Below are positions 31,199 through 39,300 of a stretch of DNA of 64,000 nucleotides, piece by piece. Location: NCBI RefSeq assembly GCF_024137025.1, contig NZ_JAMYJR010000026.1, forward strand, positions 1 to 64,000. Direction: 5' to 3'. A model generated the notes under the pieces. That model was not told the origin of the DNA. It was given only the letters and a program-made list of their open reading frames with translations, and made no database searches. Positions within the stretch are counted from its first letter, which is position 1, and each line of letters opens with the position of its first letter. The position numbers were made by a program, and so were the translations under genes. This stretch comes from Paractinoplanes aksuensis (GTDB lineage Bacteria > Actinomycetota > Actinomycetes > Mycobacteriales > Micromonosporaceae).

Positions 31199-31645
31199 TT
31201 AGGCCAGGGCTGTGGTGAGCAGGGCGAAGGCGGCGATGATGATGGCGACGCGGATGTAGTGGAGGCGGTCCCAGCGGTTGGCTTGTTCCTTCCAGTCGGC
31301 GGGGCGGTTTTCGGGGGTCCAGGTCTTGTTGCGGTTGTTGATCGGGACCAGGAGCAGCACCGACATGATCACGCTGACCAGGAGCAGGGCGCCCGCGGTG
31401 AGGACGAGGCCGGTGCCTTCGTCGCCCCATCCGGTGATGGCCCAGGCCGTGACCAGGGCCAGTGAGCTGATGTACCAGACGGGCATGACGGCGCCGAGCA
31501 TGCGGCCGCCGTGGGCCCGGCCGAGTTGGCCGCTGTCGCCGGGGAGAGCGTCGAGGATCGGATTGATGACGAAGGAGACCGAGAACTCCACCCCGACCAT
31601 CAGGCCGACGATCACTGTGGTGACAACTGCGAGCGCAGTGAGCAT
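31199..31645 (-). CDS. DUF1772 (anthrone oxygenase-like) membrane protein
   Basis: 148 residues with four hydrophobic segments: TALAVVTTVIVGLMVGVEFS, then regions near 55-70, 80-100 and 128-147. RPADWKEQANRWDRLHYIR near 115 is the typical DUF1772 signature (xWxxxRxxW-like). Members of the family are small membrane proteins, some linked to anthrone oxidation; here function is unproven. ATG start. It is divergent from the TetR gene at 31738, with palindromes in the 92-bp gap, so it is likely repressed by that protein. Confidence 0.82.
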   Translation of the reverse strand: MLTALAVVTTVIVGLMVGVEFSVSFVINPILDALPGDSGQLGRAHGGRMLGAVMPVWYISSLALVTAWAITGWGDEGTGLVLTAGALLLVSVIMSVLLLVPINNRNKTWTPENRPADWKEQANRWDRLHYIRVAIIIAAFALLTTALA

Positions 31646-31663
31646 GACTACCCCTCAGGAAAT

Positions 31664-31727
31664 CTAGCGTTGATAGATGATGTGGCAACGCTAGTACTTG
31701 TACCGCTCGATTGTCTAGCGGTGCTAG
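31664..31727. promoter_or_regulatory. TetR operator region between DUF1772 and TetR genes
   Basis: CTAGCGTTG (31664-31672) and CAACGCTAG (31686-31694) form a perfect 9-bp inverted repeat. CTAGC-GGT-GCTAG lies at 31715-31727. The CTAGC half-site is shared by both. The second overlaps TAGGGT (31725-31730), a good -10 that would give a leaderless TetR mRNA. Confidence 0.7.
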
Positions 31728-31737
31728 GGTTGCTGTC

Positions 31738-32349
31738 ATGTCGGTACAGGAACGCAAGGTGCGGGAACGGGCGGATCGCGAGCGCCTCATCCTGGTGACG
31801 GCCCGCGAGCTGGCCGAGCAGCAGGGATGGGACGCGGTCACCACCCGTCAGCTCGCCGAGCGCATCGAATACAGCCAGCCTGTCCTCTACAGCCACTTCC
31901 GGGGTAAGCGCGAAATCATCGGGGCCATCGCCCTCGAAGGCGCGGCCGAGCTGGCGGCAGCGGTGCGAGCCGCGGTCGGCGCCGCGAAGGGCCCCCGCGC
32001 CCGGGTCACCGCGCTTGCTTACGCCTACCTCGACTTCGCCGCGCAGAATCCGGCTGTCTACGACGCGATGTTCCAGCTCGACGGTGGCCTGGCGTTCGCT
32101 CAGGACGAGACTCCCGAACCGCTCAAGGACGGCTTCGCGGCGCTGCTCGAGACCCTCGGCGAGGTCGCCGGCGACGACGTCGACCCGGGACTGTTCACCG
32201 AACTGTTCTGGGCCGCCCTGCACGGACTAGCGACCCTGACCCGGTCCGGCCGACTACTTCCGCAGGACACCGAGCGCCGAACGCAGCTGTTGGTGGACCG
32301 GCTAGTCGGCCGTGACGGCTTGGGAAGCCGAGGGCCGAGGCGGTCCTGA
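31738..32349 (+). CDS. TetR family regulator
   Basis: 203 residues. The HTH spans about 18-62 (LILVTARELAEQQGWDAVTT, then RQLAERIEYSQPVLYSHFRG). The C-terminal ligand domain is TetR_C-like: YLDFAAQNPAVYDAMFQLDG. ATG at 31738 lies 8 bp after TAGGGT, so it is probably leaderless. It is divergent from the DUF1772 gene with shared operators. The C-terminal tail from about residue 179 (RRTQLLVDRLVGRDG) and the stop codon form the first unit of an 84-bp tandem array extending 3'. Confidence 0.9.
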   Translation: MSVQERKVRERADRERLILVTARELAEQQGWDAVTTRQLAERIEYSQPVLYSHFRGKREIIGAIALEGAAELAAAVRAAVGAAKGPRARVTALAYAYLDFAAQNPAVYDAMFQLDGGLAFAQDETPEPLKDGFAALLETLGEVAGDDVDPGLFTELFWAALHGLATLTRSGRLLPQDTERRTQLLVDRLVGRDGLGSRGPRRS

Positions 32350-33160
32350 GTATGCCGAGCGGCGGACGCGACTGTTGGTGGACTGGCTTGTCGGCTTGGG
32401 GAGCCAGGGCCCAGGTGGTCCTGAGTATGCCGAGCGGCGGGCGCGGCTGTTGGTGGACCGGCTTGTCGGCCGCGCAGGCGTGAGGAGCGGGGGCCGTGGC
32501 GGTCCTGGGCAAAAGCCTGTTTTGTCCTGACAGCACGTGCGGCGCCGCCAGCAACCGCGCCATGGTCAGCGAGGGCACCAGAATGCCGGCGATCTGGTTG
32601 AGCAGCAGCGCATCATGCCGAGCGCCGGACGTGGGTGTCAATGGACCGGCTTGTCGGCCGTGCCGGCTTGGGGAGCCGGAGGCCAGGCGGTTCTGAGCAT
32701 GCCGAGTGGCGGACGTGGGTGTTGGTGGATCGGCTTGTCGGCCGTGCCGGCTTGGGGAGCCGGAGGCCAGGTGGTTCTGAGCATGCCGAGTGGCGGACGT
32801 GGGTGTTGGTGGATCGGCTTGTCGGCCGTGCCGGCTCGGGGAGCCGGAGGCCAGGCGGTTCTGAGCATGCCGAGCCGTGGACGTGGGTGTTGGTGGCCCG
32901 GGTCGGCCGTGCCGCCCTGGGGAGCCGGGACCAGGTGGTCCTGAGCACGCTGAGCGCCGGACGTAGCTGTTGGTGAACGGCTCATCGGCGGGAGAGCCAG
33001 AAGGCCAAACGCTCGCGCAGATGTTTTTAGTGCGCAGGATCAGAGGGGGCAGGGGCCAGGTGCTCGTGAGGGTGTTGAGCGGGCAGGCCGGGGGTCGGGG
33101 GCTCGTGTGTGGGTGTTGAGCGGGCGGTCAGAGGGGCCAGGAGGCCAGGCGCTCGTAGTG
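32270..33160. repeat. 84-bp tandem array built from TetR tail, then thpR-tail copies
   Basis: Units begin CCGAG(C/T) and carry TTGGTGGACCGGCTnGTCGG and a TCCTGAG or TTCTGAG end. Starts are 32270, 32355, 32430, 32618, 32702, 32786 and 32870, with a degenerate eighth at 32950. Unit 1 is the 3' end of the TetR gene with its TGA. From about 32993 the motif changes to copies of the convergent thpR tail (AGGCCAnnCGCTCG-like) at about 32993-33018, 33041-33070 and 33130-33158, the last being the gene end itself. Confidence 0.85.
32510..32617 (-). other. Non-repeat island inside the 84-bp array
   Basis: 108 bp between repeat units 3 and 4 that do not match the repeat. The minus strand encodes a protein-like stretch, DALLLNQIAGILVPSLTMAR followed by LLAAPHVLSGQ, with no start or ribosome site. 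It may be a relic of a gene that once stood at this junction. Confidence 0.4.
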
Positions 33161-33607
33161 GCCCTCGATGCTGCTCACCAGCTCGAACGATGTGACCGGC
33201 CAGGGGTCGCCCTCGTGGTCGGCCAGGGCTCGGCGTAGGGCGCCGTCCGCGTGGTACGAGACGGTCAGGTGGGGGCGGAACGGGCGGTCGTCGGTGGGGA
33301 AGCCGCCCAGGGTCAGGGCGTCTCGTACGTCTTCGCGCAGTTCGGTCAGCTGGGCCAGGTCGCCCACTACGCCGGCCCAGGCAGCCGAGCCGAATTGGCC
33401 GCCGCCGCTGAACCGCAGCTCGAAGGGGCCCGGCGACGGCACGTCGGCCAGCAGTGACGCCACCGTCGAGGGTGGTGCGTCGGCCACGAAGACCAGCGTG
33501 AGGTGCCACTTCTCGGTGGGGGTCAGGCGCGATGCCGGCGGCAGCACGGTGTGCAGGGCGTCGAGCGGTGGCGCCGGCGGGAAGACGCCGACGAACAGAC
33601 GGGTCAG
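33128..33607 (-). CDS. thpR: RNA 2',3'-cyclic phosphodiesterase (2H family)
   Basis: 159 residues. The two HxTx motifs of 2H phosphodiesterases are present: HLTLVF near residue 35 and HLTVSY near 118, which are the catalytic pairs. It opens TRLFVGVFPPAPPLDAL, the normal N-terminus of the family. The enzyme opens 2',3'-cyclic phosphates and was first known as a 2'-5' RNA ligase. No ATG, GTG or TTG lies near the expected start. A CTG at 33607-33605 overlaps the sepH stop as CTGA and is the best start. The tail is repeated in the neighbouring array. Confidence 0.85.
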   Translation of the reverse strand: MTRLFVGVFPPAPPLDALHTVLPPASRLTPTEKWHLTLVFVADAPPSTVASLLADVPSPGPFELRFSGGGQFGSAAWAGVVGDLAQLTELREDVRDALTLGGFPTDDRPFRPHLTVSYHADGALRRALADHEGDPWPVTSFELVSSIEGHYERLASWPL

Positions 33608-34683
33608 GACGACTCGCGGGCCGCGGGACCGCCGCCGAACAGCACGTCGTCCCAGCTCGGGAGCCGCTTGCGGGGCTTCGCCTCGTCGGTCTCGGCCGGC
33701 TGCTGACCGCCCTGGCCGACCGTGCGCCGGGGGCGCAGAACAGCCAGCGACGGGACGGCCGGCACCTCTTTGGGGAGGTCGGAGTCTTCGTCGAAGGCCG
33801 AGCCGGAACCGCCGCCGAGCAGGGCCGCGGCGCCACCGGCGACCGGGCGGCGCGGGGTCTCGGAGGGGCCGGCGTCGAGGCTGCGGCCGCCGGACGGGCT
33901 GAGTGGACGGTCGAGTGAGGCGAGCAGCGCGTCGCGCCCGGCCCGGATCGGGTCGCGGGTGGGGCGGGGCGCCGACTCGGCCGCGGGTAGGCCGTGGCCG
34001 CCGCGGGTGGGCTCGGCCGACCGGGACGGGCCGGGCAGGCCGTGACCGCCGCGCTCGGTGAAGGCGCGCTCGGGGGCGGGCTCTTGCCCCAGGATCTGGG
34101 TCGGCCGCTCGGCGCACAGGTATTGGGCCATGTCGTCGTGCGGGGAGACGACCTGGCGTCCCTTGTCGAGATCCCAGATCGCGGTGGCCGTCGCCTTGCC
34201 GGAGGGCCAGGTGGCGACGATGCGCCACGTGCCGTCCTCGCGGCGGAACGCGTCCCACGAGATCTTTTCGGTGTCGATGCCGTGCTGGGCCAGACGGCTG
34301 TCGACCACCTCGGCCAGCGGGGCGCCCGAGTCGGAGGTCTTGAGCCGGGTGCGGCGCGCGTGCTGGGCCAGCATGGCCCGCTCTTGCAGCACCGGGCCGG
34401 CGTAGCGCAGGACGCGGTCGACGGGCACGCCGGCGATGCGGGCGACCTCTTCGGCCGAGTCACCGGAGCGGATGCGGGACTGGATGTCGCGTGGGGACAA
34501 AGAGGGCTGGGCGTCGGGCGACATCACGGCGACCGCGGAACCGGGCGAGACCGGCTGGCCGTCGTGGCTGATCGCGCCGGAGACCCGATCGTCGATGGGG
34601 AGCGCCAGGAGCCGGCCGACCTCGTCGGCGAGCACCATGGCCTGACCGTCCTCGGAGAGGGCGACGAAGCGTACCGGCCGCAT
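33604..34683 (-). CDS. sepH: Septation protein SepH
   Basis: 359 residues. The N-terminal DUF3071 region is intact: VRFVALSEDGQAMVLADEVG, then LSPRDIQSRIRSGDSAEEVA (a helix-turn-helix) and WPSGKATATAIWDLDKGRQV. The C-terminal half is low-complexity, and the end has a conserved-looking RKRLPSWDDVLFG motif. SepH binds FtsZ and promotes Z-ring assembly during sporulation septation and growth in actinobacteria. Upstream is serC with a 203-bp gap. Its stop overlaps the start of thpR. Confidence 0.95.
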   Translation of the reverse strand: MRPVRFVALSEDGQAMVLADEVGRLLALPIDDRVSGAISHDGQPVSPGSAVAVMSPDAQPSLSPRDIQSRIRSGDSAEEVARIAGVPVDRVLRYAGPVLQERAMLAQHARRTRLKTSDSGAPLAEVVDSRLAQHGIDTEKISWDAFRREDGTWRIVATWPSGKATATAIWDLDKGRQVVSPHDDMAQYLCAERPTQILGQEPAPERAFTERGGHGLPGPSRSAEPTRGGHGLPAAESAPRPTRDPIRAGRDALLASLDRPLSPSGGRSLDAGPSETPRRPVAGGAAALLGGGSGSAFDEDSDLPKEVPAVPSLAVLRPRRTVGQGGQQPAETDEAKPRKRLPSWDDVLFGGGPAARESS

Positions 34684-34886
34684 GCGTTGCCTCCGTCCCG
34701 TCGCGTTGGCCTCAGCTCCCGAGAGTCAGCCACCCGGGCGCGTTTCGGAACACGGTACGCGTCTTGGTCACCTAATGGTGGTAAGCCACGCCGTCAAGTT
34801 GGCTGAGCTGCGATGATCTTGAAAATTCAGGGACTTCAACAGCACATGTACGCCGCCCGGGGTGACCAACAGCACTCCGGAGCCGG
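34684..34886. other. 203-bp gap between serC and sepH
   Basis: No gene is supported. It should contain the sepH promoter. The AT-rich stretch TTGAAAATTCAGGGACTTCAA near 34820-34840 stands out. No strong hairpin follows serC. Confidence 0.5.
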
Positions 34887-36002
34887 TCAGAGACGCTCGG
34901 CCAGGTAGTCGATGCAGGCGGTCAGCGCGGCCACGTCGGACGGCTCGACCGTGGGGTAGAGGGCGACCCGCAACTGGTTGCGACCGAGCTTGCGGTAGGG
35001 CTCGGTGTCGACGATGCCGTTGGCCCGCAGCGCCCGGGCGATCGCAGCCGCGTCGACGCCCTCGAAGTCGATCGTCGCCACCGCGGCCGAGCGCAGCTGC
35101 GGGTCGGTCACGAACGGGGTGGCGTACGAGGACTTCTCGGCCCAGCCGTAGATGACGGCGGCGCTCTCGGCGCTGCGCTTGACCGCCCAGGCCAGGCCGC
35201 CCTGCGCGTTCATCCAGTCGAGTTGCTCGGCCGCCAGGAACACCGTGGACAGGGCGGGGGTGTTGTACGTCTGCTCCAGCCGCGACTGCTCGATCGCGGT
35301 GACCAGGTCGAGGAACTGCGGAATGTAGCGGCCGCTCGCCTTGATCTCGAACGCCCGCTCGATCGCGGCCGGCGACATCAGGGCCAGCCAGAGGCCGCCG
35401 TCGGAGCCGAGCGCCTTCTGCGGGGCCAGGTAGTAGACGTCGGTCTCGCGCAGGTCGACGTCGAGGCTGCCGCCGCCGGACGTGGCGTCGGTGAGCAGCA
35501 GCGCGCCCTGGTCGGCGCCGGCCACGCGGCGGACCGGGACGGCGACACCGGTCGACGTCTCGTTCTGGACCGAGGCGTACGTGTCGACGCCGGCCTCGGC
35601 CGCGAGGAACGCCGCCTGCCCGCCCGGGGCCTGGTGCACTGTGGGCTCGGCCAGGAACGGCGCGTCCTTCACGGCCTTGACGAACTTGGCCCCGAACTCG
35701 CCGAACTCGGCGAACTGGGCCCGCTCGCGGACCAGGCCGAACGTCGCGACCTCCCAGAACGCGCTGGTGCCGCCGTTGGCCAGCACCACCTCGTAGCCGT
35801 CGGGCATCGCGAAGAACTCGGCCAGCCCGCGCCGGAGCCGGGCGACCTGGTCCTTCACCGTCTTCTGGCGGTGCGAGGTGCCGAGGAACGTGCGGGACAC
35901 CGCGGCCAGCGACTCGACGCCCTCGGGGCGCACCTTGCTCGGGCCGGAGCCGAAGCGTCCGTCAACGGGCTTGATCGAGTCAGGGATCCGCAAGTCAGTC
36001 AC
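34887..36002 (-). CDS. serC: Phosphoserine aminotransferase
   Basis: 371 residues of fold-type I PLP enzyme. The start reads IPDSIKPVDGRFGSGPSKVR as in actinobacterial SerC. The PLP-lysine block is DVYYLAPQKALGSDGGLWLA near 195. It converts 3-phosphohydroxypyruvate and glutamate to phosphoserine and 2-oxoglutarate in serine synthesis, and may serve vitamin B6 synthesis. GTG start overlaps the citrate synthase stop by 4 bp (GTGA), so they form one operon. Confidence 0.95.
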   Translation of the reverse strand: MTDLRIPDSIKPVDGRFGSGPSKVRPEGVESLAAVSRTFLGTSHRQKTVKDQVARLRRGLAEFFAMPDGYEVVLANGGTSAFWEVATFGLVRERAQFAEFGEFGAKFVKAVKDAPFLAEPTVHQAPGGQAAFLAAEAGVDTYASVQNETSTGVAVPVRRVAGADQGALLLTDATSGGGSLDVDLRETDVYYLAPQKALGSDGGLWLALMSPAAIERAFEIKASGRYIPQFLDLVTAIEQSRLEQTYNTPALSTVFLAAEQLDWMNAQGGLAWAVKRSAESAAVIYGWAEKSSYATPFVTDPQLRSAAVATIDFEGVDAAAIARALRANGIVDTEPYRKLGRNQLRVALYPTVEPSDVAALTACIDYLAERL

Positions 36003-37111
36003 GAGGGAATGTTATGCGAAAGGGCCTCCCAGCCCTCGATCTGCTCGGGCTTGCGGGGAGATGCTCCCACGTAGCGGACACGGGGGTAGACGTTGCGGCC
36101 CAGGCGCTTCTGTTCGAGCACATGGGCGCTCCAGCCGGCCACCCGCGCACACGTGAACATCGAGCTGAACATGTGGCCCGGCACTTCGGCGAAGTCGAGC
36201 ACGACGGCCGACCAGAACTCGACGTTGGTCGGCAGCGGACGGTCGGGCTTGCGTTCCCGCAGCTCGGCGATCGCGGCCTGTTCGAGCGCCACGGCCACGT
36301 CGTACCGGGGGGCGCCGAGCTCGCGGGCCGTGCGCTTGAGCACCCGGGCCCGGGGATCTTCGGCGCGGTAGAGGCGGTGCCCGAAGCCCATCAGGCGTTC
36401 GCCGCGGTCGAGAACCTCGCGCACGTACGCCCGGGCGTCGCCACTGCGCTCGACGTCCTCGAGCATCGTGAGCACCCGGGCGGGGGCACCGCCGTCGAGC
36501 GGGCCGGACAGGGCGCCGATGCCGGACGAGATGCACGCGGCCACGTCGGCGCCGGTCGAGGCGACCACGCGGGTCGTCAGCGTGGAGGCGCTCATGCCGT
36601 GCTCGGCGGCCGAGATGAAGTAGGCGTCGACCGCCTTGACGTGCCGCGGGTCGGGTTCGCCGCGCCAGCGCCGCATGAATCGCTCGACGATCGTGCCGGC
36701 CTTGTCGATGTCTTTCTGCGGCACGGCCGGCAGGCCCAGCCCGCGGGCGGCCTGGGCCACGAAGGAGAGCGCGGTGACCGAGACCCGGGCCAGGTCGCGC
36801 CGGGCCTGCTCGTCGGAGATGTCGAGAAGCTGGGCCAGGCCCCAGTACGGCGCGAGCATGGCCACCGCCGACTGCACGTCGACCCGGATGTCGCCCGAGT
36901 GCACCGGCACCGGGAACGGCTCGGCCGGCGGCAGACCGGGCCCGAAGCGCCCGTCGACGAGCAGCCCCCAGACGTCGCCGAAGGAGACCTGACCGATCAG
37001 GTCCTCGATGTCGACGCCGCGGTATCGCAGCGCGCCACCGGCCTCGTCGGGCTCGGCGATCTCGGTCTCGAAGGCGATCACGTCCTCGAGTCCGGGCTTG
37101 AAGTCGGTCAC
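35999..37111 (-). CDS. citA: Citrate synthase 2
   Basis: 370 residues, the length of actinobacterial CitA. Catalytic His in AEHGMSASTL near 205, second His in GFGHRLYR near 245, and the Asp block VLDFAEVPGHMFSSMF near 300 with a downstream ARVAGWSAHVLEQ. It condenses oxaloacetate and acetyl-CoA to citrate. GTG at 37111 has AGGGAGGG 3 bp upstream; this fits the family better than an ATG further up. Co-transcribed with serC. Divergent from pdxH. Confidence 0.93.
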   Translation of the reverse strand: MTDFKPGLEDVIAFETEIAEPDEAGGALRYRGVDIEDLIGQVSFGDVWGLLVDGRFGPGLPPAEPFPVPVHSGDIRVDVQSAVAMLAPYWGLAQLLDISDEQARRDLARVSVTALSFVAQAARGLGLPAVPQKDIDKAGTIVERFMRRWRGEPDPRHVKAVDAYFISAAEHGMSASTLTTRVVASTGADVAACISSGIGALSGPLDGGAPARVLTMLEDVERSGDARAYVREVLDRGERLMGFGHRLYRAEDPRARVLKRTARELGAPRYDVAVALEQAAIAELRERKPDRPLPTNVEFWSAVVLDFAEVPGHMFSSMFTCARVAGWSAHVLEQKRLGRNVYPRVRYVGASPRKPEQIEGWEALSHNIPS

Positions 37112-37305
37112 GACCCTCCCTGGGACAGAATGCTGTAGGTGTTTCATCTTGCTCGCCGGGTAACGGCGGGTCGACCCACCGGGATGTGCTCTCCGCGACA
37201 CCCATCCTCACCGACCTGACGTACGGGGCGTAGCGACTTAGGGTCGTTTGCAGTGCTAACGATCGGCCGGACACGTGAAGCCGGACACCTGACGCAGGAG
37301 CTCTT

Positions 37306-37962
37306 GTGACCCTCGAACCACCCTCGCCCGCGACCATGCGGCGCGACTACACCGAACGCGGGGCGCTCCTCGAGACGGATCTGGCGGCCGACTGGCGTAC
37401 TCAGTTCGAGGCCTGGTTCACCGACGCCGCCGGGTTCGGGCTGGCGGAGCCGAACGCGATGATCGTTTCGACCGCGACCCCGGAGGGGCGGCCGTCGGCG
37501 CGCACGGTGCTGCTCAAGGAGTACGACGAGCGTGGGTTCGTGTTCTTCACCAACTACCACTCGCGCAAGGGCGGCGAGCTGGCCGCCAACCCGTACGCGA
37601 GCCTGGTCTTCCCGTGGTTCCCGATGCAGCGCCAGGTGCTGGTGACCGGGGCCGTCGAGCGGGTGAGCCGGGCCGAGACCGAGGCCTACTTCCCGTTGCG
37701 GCCACGCGGCTCACAGCTGGGCGCGTGGGCCAGCCCGCAGTCGTCGGTGGTGCCCGACCGGGCGGCGGTGGACGACGCTTATGCCGCCGCCGAGCAGAGG
37801 TTCGCGGGCGAACCCGTGCCCCCGCCCGAGCACTGGGGTGGGTTCCGGGTCGTGCCCGAGACGGTCGAGTTCTGGCAGGGCCGGAGCAGCCGCCTGCACG
37901 ATCGACTGCGCTTCCGCCGTACGGAAAAGGAACTTTGGGTTGTGGAAAGGCTCGCACCTTGA
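37306..37962 (+). CDS. pdxH: Pyridoxamine 5'-phosphate oxidase
   Basis: 218 residues. FMN- and PLP-binding blocks are intact: RTVLLKEYDERGFVFFTNYH, SRKGGELAANPYASLVFPWF, RGSQLGAWASPQSSVV, and the C-terminal WQGRSSRLHDRLRFRR...WVVERLAP. It oxidises pyridoxine- and pyridoxamine-phosphate to PLP. The GTG at 37306 is preceded by AGGAG. The gene ends in a TTGA overlap with the MFS gene. Its place beside citA is common in actinobacteria. Confidence 0.95.
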   Translation: MTLEPPSPATMRRDYTERGALLETDLAADWRTQFEAWFTDAAGFGLAEPNAMIVSTATPEGRPSARTVLLKEYDERGFVFFTNYHSRKGGELAANPYASLVFPWFPMQRQVLVTGAVERVSRAETEAYFPLRPRGSQLGAWASPQSSVVPDRAAVDDAYAAAEQRFAGEPVPPPEHWGGFRVVPETVEFWQGRSSRLHDRLRFRRTEKELWVVERLAP

Positions 37963-39290
37963 GTCAGGACGCTGTCGAAGAGGGCGAGAAGATCGCCGAG
38001 CTGAAAGAGCGCAAATCCTGGGTGATCGACATCCGGCCGCTCAAGGTCATCGCCTACCGCCGGATGTGGGTCGGCAACGGGCTGTCGTTCTTCGGGTTCC
38101 AGTTCACCGCCGTGGCCGTGCCGGTCGAGATGTACGCGATCACGAACTCCTCGGCCTGGGTCGGCCTGCTCGGCATCGCCGGCCTGGTCCCGCTGCTGAT
38201 CTTCGGACTGTGGGGCGGCGCCGCGGCCGACGTGGTCGACCGGCGCAAGTTGCTGCTGGCCAGCTCGCTCCTGGCCTGGCTGGCCACCGCCGGCCTGCTC
38301 GTCCAGGCCCTGTTCACCGTGAACAGCGCCTGGCTGCTGCTCGCGCTCACGGCCGTGCAGTCGGCCGGCTTCGCGATCAGCTCGCCCACCCGCCAGGCGA
38401 TCATCCCGCGCATCGTGCCGGCCGGACTGGTGCCCGCGGCCAACACGTTGGCCTACACGACCACCACGGCCGGCGGGGTGCTCGGACCGCTGGCGGCCGG
38501 CCTGATCTTCGCGGTCTCGGGCACGGGCCACGGGGTGACGGTCGCCTACGCCGTCGACGCGCTGCTCTTCACCATCTCGTTCTGGGCCACCTGGAAGCTG
38601 CCGCCGATCCCGCCGGTCGAGCACGAGCCGGGCGAACAACGGCCCACCGCCGGTCTGCGCGGCATCCTGGTCGGCCTGCGGTTCCTGGTGACCCAGCCGG
38701 TGTTGCTGCTGTCGTTCGCGGTCGACATCGTGGCCATGGTCTTCGCCATGCCGCGGGCGCTGTTCCCCGAGGTGGCGGCCGACCGGTTCGGCGGTGACGC
38801 GGCGGTCGGCTGGCTGTTCGCGGCCATCGCCATCGGCTCGGTCGTCGGCGGGCTGACCTCGGGCTGGATCGGCCGGGTGAAACGGCAGGGCGTGGCCCTG
38901 GTGGTCGCCGTGGTGGCCTGGGGCGTGGCCATCGGGCTGTCCGGGCTGGCCCACAGCCTGTGGCTGATGGTGCTGCTGCTGGCCGTGGGCGGGGCGGCCG
39001 ACCTGGTCAGCGCGGTCTACCGGCAGTCGATCCTGCAGGTCTACGCGCCCGACCGGCTCCGGGGCCGGCTGCAGGGCGTTTTCACCGTCGTGGTGGCCGG
39101 TGGCCCGCGCCTGGGCGACCTGCGGGCCGGGGCCACAGCCGACCTCACCTCGACCACGGCGTCGTGGGCCGGGGGCGGCTTCGCGGCGGCCGGTCTGGCC
39201 GTCATCCTGGCCGTCGCCTTCCCGGCCCTGGTGAGGTATCGGCCACCCGAGGCCCCGGCAGCCGACACCGGCGACGAGGCGAACCGATAA
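37959..39290 (+). CDS. MFS transporter
   Basis: 443 residues with 10-12 membrane segments. The MFS_3-like opening is YRRMWVGNGLSFFGFQFTAV; QSAGFAISSPTRQAIIPRIV near 135 and QSILQVYAPDRLRGRLQGVF near 350 are the conserved loops. Efflux of an unknown compound is likely. The TTG start at 37959 overlaps the pdxH stop (TTGA), giving translational coupling; the N-terminal 30 residues are charged and cytoplasmic. Confidence 0.88.
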   Translation: MSQDAVEEGEKIAELKERKSWVIDIRPLKVIAYRRMWVGNGLSFFGFQFTAVAVPVEMYAITNSSAWVGLLGIAGLVPLLIFGLWGGAAADVVDRRKLLLASSLLAWLATAGLLVQALFTVNSAWLLLALTAVQSAGFAISSPTRQAIIPRIVPAGLVPAANTLAYTTTTAGGVLGPLAAGLIFAVSGTGHGVTVAYAVDALLFTISFWATWKLPPIPPVEHEPGEQRPTAGLRGILVGLRFLVTQPVLLLSFAVDIVAMVFAMPRALFPEVAADRFGGDAAVGWLFAAIAIGSVVGGLTSGWIGRVKRQGVALVVAVVAWGVAIGLSGLAHSLWLMVLLLAVGGAADLVSAVYRQSILQVYAPDRLRGRLQGVFTVVVAGGPRLGDLRAGATADLTSTTASWAGGGFAAAGLAVILAVAFPALVRYRPPEAPAADTGDEANR

Positions 39291-39300
39291 TGTCCAAGCC

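Noticed and set aside
30669..31844. Long minus-strand open frame across the repeat array
   Set aside because: It is open only because the repeats lack stops in this frame. It overlaps the DUF1772 and TetR genes, and the protein is repetitive with no start signal.
32613..32976. Open frames with 28-residue repeats on both strands
   Set aside because: They come from the 84-bp period being a multiple of three. There is no ribosome site and both strands are open alike, as expected for GC-rich repeats.
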